From CAZZCS01 sp964652645 (GTDB lineage: Bacteria; Cloacimonadota; Cloacimonadia; Cloacimonadales; Cloacimonadaceae), in NCBI GenBank assembly GCA_964652645.1, contig CAZZCS010000134.1:1-5694 (forward strand): a DNA stretch of 5,694 nucleotides, in the 5' to 3' direction. Within the stretch, counting starts at the first letter, position 1; each line of letters begins with the position of its first letter. The notes under the pieces were generated by a model. It ran no database searches and was not told the DNA's origin. It saw only the letters and a list, made by a program, of their open reading frames with translations. Made by a program: the position numbers and the translations under genes. Positions 1-5,298 of the stretch are shown here, piece by piece.

Positions 1-296
1 GTAAAATAAGACCGTAACTTGTACTCCAAGGAGCCAATACCACCAGTTATTTCTGCTTCTATGTATCGCGTTCCAGTATCCCTAAAGCCTGCTGAGGGAG
101 AGGTTATGTAGTAGGCTACATCAGTAACCTTCCTAACCTCATTGTAGTACCAAACTATATCGTTGTTGCCAGTAAAACTGCCACTTGTATAACTATTTGT
201 GGTAGCGTTCAGATTATCGAAAGACTCTGTCCCCTGCCCCCACATCATACTGACCGCAAGGCCGATGAATAATATCATCATCAAGGTTTGTTTCAT
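1..296 (-). CDS. Secreted protein, N-terminal fragment (runs off left edge)
   Basis: An open frame reads leftward from an ATG at 296-294 to the window edge without a stop, giving 98 complete codons. A strong SD (AGGGAGG, 307-301) lies 4 nt before the start. Residues 1 to about 20 form a signal peptide: MKQ, then a hydrophobic run, then a likely cleavage near WGQG. The mature part starts TESFDNLNATTNSYTSGSF and continues with many Thr, Ser, Tyr and Asn residues and the pattern ITGGIGSLEYKLRS. That pattern matches the beta-rich N-terminal domain seen in exported FCB-group proteins, often followed by lamin-tail, Fn3 or nuclease domains and a C-terminal sorting signal. The downstream domains are outside the window, so no activity can be assigned. 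Export and reading frame are seen; family membership is inferred. Confidence 0.8.
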   Translation of the reverse strand, partial: MKQTLMMILFIGLAVSMMWGQGTESFDNLNATTNSYTSGSFTGNNDIVWYYNEVRKVTDVAYYITSPSAGFRDTGTRYIEAEITGGIGSLEYKLRSYF

Positions 297-318
297 AATT
301 CCTCCCTGAATTACGTAT

Positions 319-324
319 ATCATA
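319..324 (-). promoter_or_regulatory. Possible -10 box for the secreted-protein gene
   Basis: On the minus strand this reads TATGAT, one mismatch from TATAAT, about 22 bp before the start codon and inside a very AT-rich stretch (roughly 311-345). The -35 position holds only a poor match (TAAAGA at 17 bp). The call rests on the hexamer, its position and the local AT-richness. Confidence 0.3.
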
Positions 325-529
325 TTTTAGTTAAAAAAACTTCTTTACTGGTTCCATTGATATTTGAAGCGGCAAATACTGCCAAGCAGTAAATTGTTAA
401 ATCCTCTTAACAGAGAATAACGTAGTAATAAGGTAGGAGAGAGTATATGTGAATTAATGCCCACCCTAAAGCCCTGCTCTGTGGAGATTTATGCTCCAAA
501 AACTGTGGCAAAATCTGCCGTAGCTCTTT

Positions 530-545
530 GTGGAAATATTTCCAC
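530..545. promoter_or_regulatory. Perfect 16-bp palindrome, candidate operator
   Basis: GTGGAAATATTTCCAC is its own reverse complement over all 16 bases. It ends 3 bp before a TTGACA hexamer at 549-554, a common placement for a dimeric repressor or activator site. As RNA it could form at most a 6-bp stem with an ATAT loop and has no U-tract, so a DNA-binding site is more likely than a terminator. The bound protein is unknown, and no regulator gene is visible in the window. Confidence 0.4.
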
Positions 546-548
546 TAC

Positions 549-577
549 TTGACAAAGATAGTTTTTATAAAGAAAAT
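549..577 (+). promoter_or_regulatory. Possible promoter for alkD
   Basis: A perfect -35 consensus TTGACA (549-554) is followed after 17 bp by GAAAAT (572-577), which matches the -10 consensus at four of six positions. A start near 584 would give a leader of about 140 nt carrying the overlapping stems at 675-703. The weak -10 keeps confidence low, and the primary sigma factor of this organism may use another consensus. Confidence 0.3.
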
Positions 578-674
578 TGCCCAGAGTAGAGCGCTATTAC
601 CCGCCTGCGCTAGGCCAAAATGGGTCAAACGCGACAAAAATGTTGACAGGATCGGCTCTGGGATTGCTTTTGCG

Positions 675-703
675 ATGCTTGCAGCCCCAAGCATAAGGGG
701 CTG
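675..703 (+). promoter_or_regulatory. Two interlocking stems in the alkD leader (switch or pseudoknot candidate)
   Basis: Stem A pairs ATGCTT (675-680) with AAGCAT (689-694). Stem B pairs CAGCCCC (682-688) with GGGGCTG (697-703). The left arm of B lies in the loop of A, and the right arm of A lies in the loop of B. The two therefore either exclude each other or form an H-type pseudoknot with linkers of 1, 0 and 2 nt. The element ends 7 nt before the alkD SD (AGGAG, 711-715). No U-tract follows, so a simple terminator is unlikely. The pairing is seen; a regulatory role is inferred. Confidence 0.4.
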
Positions 704-722
704 TTAGCTGAGGAGAATTGTT

Positions 723-1439
723 ATGAAGACTGCTGCCCAGAGTTTCGTAGCCGCCATGGAAGCTCAAAAAGACGAAAACCGGATCCCCGGCGCGATGCGC
801 TTTTTCAAGACTGCCAAAGGCCAATATGGGGAAGGAGACCTCTTCTGGGGTTTGAGCGTCCCCACCCAACAGAAGATAGGTAAGGAGTATAAATCCCTGC
901 TCGATTTGAAGGATCTGGAAGAGCTGATCCGGCATCCTGTGCACGAGATCCGCCTCACAACGCTGTACATCATGGTGCTAAGGTACAGATCCTGCAAAGA
1001 GGATGCTGGCCGCCAGGAGCTGGTGGAGCTCTATCTGCGGAGCTTGCAGTACATAAACAACTGGGATCTGGTCGATAGCAGCGCTGCCTATATCCTGGGA
1101 GCCTGGTATCTGGATAGGGATCATACTCCCCTACTTGAGATGGCCAAAAGCGATCATCTTTGGACGCAGCGGGTCTCCATCATCGCCACGCACTTCTTCA
1201 TCCGCAATGGCAGGTACGACACGACCCTCAAGATCGCCAAGATCTTGCTTCATCACAAGCATGACCTCATCCACAAAGCCGTGGGCTGGATGCTGCGGGA
1301 AATCGGGAATAAAGATCTGCAGACCGAGCGGAAGTTTTTGGACAGGTACTACCAGGAGATGCCACGCACGATGCTGCGCTATGCCATTGAGAAGTTTGAG
1401 GAGCCGCTGCGACAGGATTACTTGAAAGGCAGAGTGTAA
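723..1439 (+). CDS. alkD: AlkD-family DNA alkylation repair glycosylase
   Basis: This 238-residue protein has the usual length of AlkD, a HEAT-repeat DNA glycosylase that removes N3- and N7-alkylated purines in base excision repair. By alignment from memory with Bacillus cereus AlkD, the key residues are present: W114 and D118 in NNWDLVD (for W109 and the catalytic D113), R150 in LWTQR (for R148), and W189 in KAVGWMLRE (for W187). Repeated amphipathic helices run through most of the chain. The start is set by an AGGAG SD (711-715) 7 nt upstream; a second ATG at residue 12 has no better signal. The gene stands alone between two intergenic regions, behind a leader with unusual pairing. The enzyme acts on DNA in the cytoplasm. 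Family assignment is firm; substrate range cannot be read from the sequence. Confidence 0.93.
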   Translation: MKTAAQSFVAAMEAQKDENRIPGAMRFFKTAKGQYGEGDLFWGLSVPTQQKIGKEYKSLLDLKDLEELIRHPVHEIRLTTLYIMVLRYRSCKEDAGRQELVELYLRSLQYINNWDLVDSSAAYILGAWYLDRDHTPLLEMAKSDHLWTQRVSIIATHFFIRNGRYDTTLKIAKILLHHKHDLIHKAVGWMLREIGNKDLQTERKFLDRYYQEMPRTMLRYAIEKFEEPLRQDYLKGRV

Positions 1440-1443
1440 GCAA

Positions 1444-1477
1444 TGGAGTTTTGAGTTGTCGTCAAAGGCAAACTCCA
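1444..1477 (+). other. Inverted repeat just after alkD
   Basis: TGGAGTTT (1444-1451) pairs perfectly with AAACTCCA (1470-1477) around an 18-nt loop, starting 5 nt after the alkD stop. There is no U-tract after it, so it is not a standard intrinsic terminator. It could protect the 3' end of the alkD transcript. Confidence 0.4.
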
Positions 1478-1530
1478 CAGAGCATGGATCAGCAGTAAAG
1501 CAAAGATCTAAACCCACCCACCGCCTTTTT

Positions 1531-1551
1531 GTATGGGGCGCTGCCCCATGC
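1531..1551. repeat. GC-rich hairpin, possible interspersed repeat
   Basis: GTATGGGGC (1531-1539) pairs with GCCCCATGC (1543-1551) around a GCT loop, a 9-bp stem with one G-T pair. It is preceded, not followed, by a T-run (1526-1530), so it does not fit a plus-strand intrinsic terminator. On the minus strand it is followed by an A-run, so it does not fit there either. Compact GGGGC-GCT-GCCCC hairpins of this form occur as scattered intergenic repeats in some genomes, but only one copy is present here. Confidence 0.45.
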
Positions 1552-1653
1552 CCGGAGTATGGTACTGTCTTCTCGATGCAAGTTCTGCTTGACACAATAT
1601 CCCTGCAAAAAGACATGGAAAACAAAAAGTAAAAAATCTTCTGGGAGGAAGAT

Positions 1654-2034
1654 ATGCAGATCATGGAAGAATTACTCTACACCGAATCACACGAATGGGT
1701 TCACATCGACGGTGATATCGCTACTATAGGTATTACAGATTTTGCTCAGCACGAGCTGGGTGACATCGTTTACGTGGAACTGCCGGAAGTTGGCATGAAA
1801 GTCTCCGCTGGCGAGCCCTGCGGTTCGATCGAAGCTGTGAAAGCAGTGGAAGACATCAACAGCCCCCTCAGTGGCAAAGTGGAAGAGAAGAATACAGATC
1901 TGGACGATGCTCCGGATATGATCAACAAATCCCCCTTTGAAGACGGCTGGCTCTATAAAATCAAGCTTTCCAATAAAGACGAACTGGACAATCTGCTTAC
2001 TGCCGTCGAATACAAAAAGATCGTAGAAGCATAA
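1654..2034 (+). CDS. gcvH: Glycine cleavage system H protein (lipoyl carrier)
   Basis: This 126-residue protein is a standard-length GcvH, the lipoylated shuttle that carries the aminomethyl group from glycine decarboxylase (P) to the T protein and is then reoxidised by the L protein. The lipoyl lysine is K63 in GSIEAVKAVEDINSP. The N-terminal HEWV (13-16), the ITDFAQHELGDIVYVELPEVG block (27-47) and the C-terminal MINKSPFEDGWLYKIK block (89-104) are all typical. The start is set by GGAGG (1644-1648) 5 nt upstream of ATG 1654; an in-frame ATG at 1663 is too far from it. No P, T, L or lipoate-attachment gene lies in the window, and a terminator-like hairpin follows, so it appears to be a single-gene unit here. 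Confidence 0.97.
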   Translation: MQIMEELLYTESHEWVHIDGDIATIGITDFAQHELGDIVYVELPEVGMKVSAGEPCGSIEAVKAVEDINSPLSGKVEEKNTDLDDAPDMINKSPFEDGWLYKIKLSNKDELDNLLTAVEYKKIVEA

Positions 2035-2044
2035 GACCCATTTT

Positions 2045-2083
2045 TATAGACAAGAAGGCTGCCACAGGCTCTTTTTGTCTATA
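2045..2083 (+). terminator. Hairpin terminator after gcvH
   Basis: The arms 2045-2057 and 2071-2083 pair over 13 bp (one G-U), then after a small asymmetric bulge GCC (2061-2063) pairs with GGC (2067-2069) around an ACA loop. A CTTTTT run (2071-2076) sits in the 3' arm, so an inner form of the hairpin could end transcription there. It starts 10 nt after the gcvH stop. The outer arm overlaps TATAAT at 2080-2085. The T-run is short and the stem imperfect, so efficiency is uncertain. Confidence 0.5.
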
Positions 2084-2085
2084 AT
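2080..2085 (+). promoter_or_regulatory. -10 box placed for a leaderless gmk transcript
   Basis: A perfect TATAAT ends 7 nt before the gmk ATG at 2093. By normal promoter geometry, transcription would start at about 2092-2093, on or next to the A of the start codon. This fits the absence of any SD before gmk. No recognisable -35 lies at 16-18 bp (GGCTGC at 2057-2062), and the extended -10 TG is missing, so the call rests on the hexamer and its position. Confidence 0.4.
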
Positions 2086-2092
2086 TTGATTT

Positions 2093-2713
2093 ATGATAGT
2101 ACAGGACAAACACTTTCTGATCATCCTTTCTGCCCCTTCCGGCGGCGGTAAGAGCACGATTCTCAATGAGATCTTGAAGCTCACGGACACTATTGATTAC
2201 TCCGTTTCCTATACCACCCGTCAGCCGCGAGGCGAGGAGCAAAACGGGGTTCATTACCACTTTGTGGATGAGACAGAGTTTCAGAAGCGAATAGCCGCGG
2301 GAGACTTTTTGGAGCATGCCGAAGTCTTTGGCCGCTGGTATGGCACCTCGATCAGCTATATCAAATCCCGCCTCAAAGCCGGAAAGCACGTGATTATGGA
2401 TATCGACGTGCAAGGCACTGCCCAGATCGGAAACACAGATATCCCCTACATAAAGATCTTTATCATTCCGCCCTCGATGGAGATTTTGAGAGATCGGCTG
2501 ATCAAGAGAAACACGGATTCCATGCCCGAGATCGAAAAAAGGCTCAGGATCGCCCGCAACGAGATCGAACGCATCTCCGAATATGAGTACCTGGTAATAA
2601 ACGACGATCTGGATTCGGCCATTCAGGACGTCCTGTGCATCATCAAAGCCGAAGAAAACCGCGTAACAAGATACGACAATCCTATCCGGGATTTTCTGGA
2701 TAGAGGAGAATAA
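2093..2713 (+). CDS. gmk: Guanylate kinase
   Basis: This 206-residue enzyme phosphorylates GMP to GDP with ATP in the cytoplasm, an essential step of guanine nucleotide supply and c-di-GMP or ppGpp turnover. Motifs run in the family order: P-loop APSGGGKST (14-22), the GMP-binding segment SVSYTTRQPRGEEQNGVHYHF (37-57), FLEHAEVFGRWYGTS (72-86), DIDVQG (103-108), the lid RLIKRNTDS (135-143) and YLVIND (166-171). The only usable start is ATG 2093: an in-frame TGA lies 6 nt upstream and there is no later Met before the P-loop. No SD precedes it, and a TATAAT 7 nt upstream suggests a leaderless mRNA. The next gene begins 1 nt after its stop, so gmk heads a packed cluster. Confidence 0.97.
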   Translation: MIVQDKHFLIILSAPSGGGKSTILNEILKLTDTIDYSVSYTTRQPRGEEQNGVHYHFVDETEFQKRIAAGDFLEHAEVFGRWYGTSISYIKSRLKAGKHVIMDIDVQGTAQIGNTDIPYIKIFIIPPSMEILRDRLIKRNTDSMPEIEKRLRIARNEIERISEYEYLVINDDLDSAIQDVLCIIKAEENRVTRYDNPIRDFLDRGE

Positions 2714-2714
2714 T

Positions 2715-3101
2715 ATGATAAACAAGAAGATTGAAACCTTCCTCGAAAAGAACAACATGAACTACCTGTTTTGCATGCTTTCCAATCTGGAAGTGCAGCG
2801 CATAAACAACCTGCCACCCTATGTGAAACAGAAATTCAAGGAAAAGATAACCGAGATTGCGATGGAACACGTTGCTGAAAATGAAGTTCCGGATTACATT
2901 ATCGAGATCGCCGAAGCCGAGCTTGCCATGGCACAGGAATCACAACCCTTCGACGATGAAGATAGCGATCTGATCATGGATGCCGAGACTTATGATGACA
3001 GCAAACGCTTTATCCAAGAGATTCAGGAAGAAGAGCAGTCAAACGATGCCGATGACGACTTTTTTGGCCCCGGCGACGATGACGACGACGACGATCTGTA
3101 G
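2715..3101 (+). CDS. rpoZ: Small acidic protein, probable divergent RNA polymerase omega subunit
   Basis: The protein has 128 residues. After gmk, many bacteria carry rpoZ, whose omega product helps assemble RNA polymerase by binding the beta' subunit. Residues 11-31 (EKNNMNYLFCMLSNLEVQRIN) resemble the omega segment with N-[RK]-[YF]-hydrophobic...R-x-R-Q-[ILM], but most of the basic residues are missing. Residues 45-58 (ITEIAMEHVAENEV) resemble the omega IAL-x-EI-x-x-G-x-I segment. Residues 77-128 are very acidic (24 Asp or Glu of 52) and end in seven Asp (121-127) plus Leu. An AGGAG SD (2704-2708) inside the end of gmk lies 6 nt before the start. Evidence for omega is position plus a weak pattern, so the gene symbol is tentative. 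The alternative is an unrelated lineage-specific acidic protein. Confidence 0.5.
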   Translation: MINKKIETFLEKNNMNYLFCMLSNLEVQRINNLPPYVKQKFKEKITEIAMEHVAENEVPDYIIEIAEAELAMAQESQPFDDEDSDLIMDAETYDDSKRFIQEIQEEEQSNDADDDFFGPGDDDDDDDL

Positions 3102-3104
3102 CTG

Positions 3105-3749
3105 ATGTCTGCCAAAGCACTGCGGCAATATCTGGAGACCCTGAAAAACCTCGGTATCAAAGAGCTGTATGGTTCACAAACCGAGGCTGCTCCGCTTCCC
3201 ACACTGGAAGAACTGGAAGCCAGGTACTCCGGCTGTACAAAGTGCAAACTCCATGAGGGCAGGATCAAATTTGTCTATGGAGATGGCAACTCCAAGGCAG
3301 ATATCATGGTGATCGGAGAAGGGCCGGGGGACCAGGAAAACCAGACTGGCAAACCCTTTGTAGGCAGAGCCGGGCAGCTTCTCACGGACATGCTCAAGGC
3401 GATCGACATCGACAGGCAGGACGTCTATATCGCCAATATCGTAAAATGCAGACCCCCAGCAAATCGTAATCCCGAGCCAGAAGAAAGGCTTGCCTGCTTG
3501 CCGTATCTGGTGGAGCAAATCCAGCTCATCCGTCCCAAAGTGTTTCTCCTGATGGGGCTGGTAGCGGCTCAAACCCTGCTCGATTCCAAGGAATCCATGG
3601 GCAATATGCGCGTTCAGGATCATGTCCTCTTTGAGAGGCCAGCTTTTGTGACCTACCATCCTGCCGCGCTCCTGCGCAACGAGCAATGGAAACGCCCCGC
3701 CTGGGAAGATCTCAAACGCTTCCGCGACTATTTGAAAACCATCTCTTAG
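3105..3749 (+). CDS. udg: Family 4 uracil-DNA glycosylase (iron-sulfur type)
   Basis: This 214-residue enzyme belongs to the UDGa group, which excises uracil from DNA to start base excision repair. Four cysteines for the 4Fe-4S cluster are visible: C44 and C47 (CTKC), C115 (NIVKCRPPANRNPEP) and C131. Motif 1 is GEGPG (71-75), followed by the family hallmark TGKPFVGRAGQLL (81-93). Motif 2 is HPAALLR (185-191). The usual acidic pair after motif 1 reads EN (78-79) instead of ED. An N-terminal stretch of about 40 residues precedes the cluster, as in relatives annotated as SPO1 DNA polymerase-related. The ATG lies 3 nt after the preceding stop and has no SD, so translation is probably coupled to the upstream gene. 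The symbol is generic. Confidence 0.93.
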   Translation: MSAKALRQYLETLKNLGIKELYGSQTEAAPLPTLEELEARYSGCTKCKLHEGRIKFVYGDGNSKADIMVIGEGPGDQENQTGKPFVGRAGQLLTDMLKAIDIDRQDVYIANIVKCRPPANRNPEPEERLACLPYLVEQIQLIRPKVFLLMGLVAAQTLLDSKESMGNMRVQDHVLFERPAFVTYHPAALLRNEQWKRPAWEDLKRFRDYLKTIS

Positions 3750-3759
3750 AATCGGCTCG

Positions 3760-4548
3760 ATGTCACTTCAAAGAATTGCCTCTCTTGCTCTTAGCTTATG
3801 GTTTTGCCTTGGTGTACTTCAGGCCAGAATAGCAATCTATGGAGACACCCGCACTCAGGACGATATTCACAGGCGCGTAGTGCAAAAGATCGCAGAGCAC
3901 AAACCAGAGATCGCCATCCATACCGGAGACCTGGTCAATAGCGGTAGAACTCAATCCGAATACGATAAGTTTCATGCTATTTCCAAGCCCTTGACAGATG
4001 TCTCAACCCTCTATCCCGCCAAGGGTAACCATGAAAAAGATCCCCTCCTCTTTTTGGAGAACTTCCCTATATTGGATGGCAAGACTTACTACACGCTGGA
4101 GCGGGATTCTTTGAGATTTGTGATCCTGGATACCACAATCCGGATCAATGTGGGCTCGGTTCAATACCAGTGGCTCAAAGACAGGCTATTGGAGTATGAT
4201 GGCTCTCCCATTATTGTTATCATGCACCATCCGGCTTTCAGCTCCGGACGTCATGGCGACGAACTGGGCTTGAGCCTGTATTTACCGGAACTGCTTTCGC
4301 AATACAGCGTGAAGGCCGTCTTTGCCGGGCACGACCATGGTTATGAGCGCTCGTATTTTAATGGAATCTACTACATTACCACTGCTGGCGGTGGGGCTCC
4401 GCTTTACGATACCAATAGCCTGAACCGGCATTCTCAACTGCGGCTCAAGAGCTATAACTATGTGATTGCAGATTGGGAAGATGAGAAGCTGGTTTTCAGA
4501 GTTTACGACCTGGAAGACAAACAGATAGACTCTTTCTCGATAGACTGA
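3760..4548 (+). CDS. Secreted calcineurin-like metallophosphoesterase (purple acid phosphatase type)
   Basis: The 262-residue protein starts with a signal peptide: MSLQR, a hydrophobic core (6-20), and probable cleavage after LQA at 20-22. The mature chain begins directly with the catalytic fold. The dimetal-site motifs are in order: GDTR (28-31, D29), GDL (56-58, D57), GNHE (89-92), MHHP (155-158, H156) and GHDHGYERS (190-198). The last motif with YER is typical of purple acid phosphatase-like enzymes that hydrolyse phosphomonoesters. The Fn3-like domain that precedes the catalytic domain in many of these is absent. It acts outside the cytoplasm. The ATG is 10 nt after the udg stop with no SD, suggesting read-through from the gmk cluster. 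The substrate cannot be told. Confidence 0.88.
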   Translation: MSLQRIASLALSLWFCLGVLQARIAIYGDTRTQDDIHRRVVQKIAEHKPEIAIHTGDLVNSGRTQSEYDKFHAISKPLTDVSTLYPAKGNHEKDPLLFLENFPILDGKTYYTLERDSLRFVILDTTIRINVGSVQYQWLKDRLLEYDGSPIIVIMHHPAFSSGRHGDELGLSLYLPELLSQYSVKAVFAGHDHGYERSYFNGIYYITTAGGGAPLYDTNSLNRHSQLRLKSYNYVIADWEDEKLVFRVYDLEDKQIDSFSID

Positions 4549-4572
4549 TAAACTTCAGACCCGGCAACGGAA

Positions 4573-5298
4573 TCAGACCACAAACAAACTCAAAACAATT
4601 AGTATCCACAAGACAAAGGCATCTACAATCCCCGGCCTGGTGAGGTAGAGCTCCGTCCTTTTGCCGCTGGATCGGAATCCGCGTAGCTCCAGGGAGATGG
4701 CCTGCATACTGCTGTGGCTGAGAGAATTAACCAGTACGCTCAGGGCGAGGATCCGGTATATCTTGAAACGCTTGATCAGGCTCAGTCTGTCCAGTTCCAG
4801 ACCTCTTAACCTCAACATTGATAACGAGATATCAAATCTATGGCGCAGTGTGCTCACGAAGCGCAGCACATACGAGACCATGAAGGATATCTCTTCTGGC
4901 AGACGGATCAAGGCAAAGGCATTTCTGAAATCGATAAAGCTCAGTCTGCTCAGGATCGAGGCTCCGCTGATGATGATGGCAAAGCGCAAAGAGATAGCCA
5001 GCCCAAAGCTCAGTCCCAGACTGGTGATCGCAAAGCATTTGTAGGCAAAGAGTACCGTCCCACCCCGCCGGAAGATTATCTGCATAAAGGTGACAAAGAT
5101 GAGCAGCGGTAACAGCTTGGAAAGCCGCAGCAGACTCTTTTTCCCATGATCCCGGCTCAGCAGGATCGTCATGCTGATCGAGATACCAAAAAGCATAAAA
5201 AGGCTGATCAGCTTCAGCGTGATGAGGGCCATGGAGCTGAGCCAGACCACGATAAGGATGAGACTGAGGGGATGGATGCCGCTTACCAGCCTTCTCAT
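4573..5298 (-). CDS. ecfT: ECF transporter transmembrane subunit EcfT
   Basis: This 241-residue membrane protein is the T (energy-coupling) subunit, which links the ATPase pair to a substrate-binding S subunit for vitamin or metal-ion uptake. Hydrophobic segments lie at about 11-28, 29-47, 61-77, 94-112 and 224-241. The two cytoplasmic coupling motifs are visible as MLRLRGL (161-167) and LELRGF (203-208); the usual Ala before Arg-Gly is Leu in both. The segment FRNAFALIRLPEEISFMVSY (124-143) is also family-like. The start has an AGGAG SD (5309-5305) 6 nt upstream and overlaps the ecfA stop in an ATGA, so the two are probably translationally coupled. No S subunit is in the window. Confidence 0.9.
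   Translation of the reverse strand: MRRLVSGIHPLSLILIVVWLSSMALITLKLISLFMLFGISISMTILLSRDHGKKSLLRLSKLLPLLIFVTFMQIIFRRGGTVLFAYKCFAITSLGLSFGLAISLRFAIIISGASILSRLSFIDFRNAFALIRLPEEISFMVSYVLRFVSTLRHRFDISLSMLRLRGLELDRLSLIKRFKIYRILALSVLVNSLSHSSMQAISLELRGFRSSGKRTELYLTRPGIVDAFVLWILIVLSLFVV

Larger units (their letters stand above)
297..722. other. Divergent intergenic region, 426 bp, hairpin-rich
   Basis: This stretch separates the leftward secreted-protein gene from rightward alkD. No convincing gene was found in it. It holds several short inverted repeats: TACTGC/GCAGTA (377-382/386-391, 3-nt loop), TGGAG/CTCCA (482-486/494-498), a perfect 16-bp palindrome (530-545) and a pair of overlapping stems (675-703). 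It also has TTGACA hexamers at 549-554 and 643-648. A 31-codon ATG frame at 457-552 is open but lacks good support. The repeats suggest regulatory or structured-RNA content, or decayed sequence. Confidence 0.6.

Noticed and set aside
643..676. TTGACA at 643-648 as an alkD promoter close to the gene
   Set aside because: No -10-like hexamer lies at 15-19 bp; the sequence there is GCTTTT and similar.
682..703. The CAGCCCC/GGGGCTG hairpin as an intrinsic terminator
   Set aside because: No T-run follows on either strand, and no gene ends just upstream on the plus strand.
1589..1617. TTGACA at 1589-1594 as the -35 of a gcvH promoter
   Set aside because: The matching -10 position holds GACATG (17 bp) or AGACAT (16 bp), each with only two matches to consensus.
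1131..1664. Minus-strand open frame across alkD and the alkD-gcvH gap
   Set aside because: It overlaps the conserved catalytic half of alkD and shows no domain; it runs through the intergenic hairpins.
1997..2758. Long minus-strand open frame (253 codons) across gmk
   Set aside because: It is the shadow of gmk, whose motifs are unambiguous; the antisense product shows no recognisable domain and has no SD-supported start.
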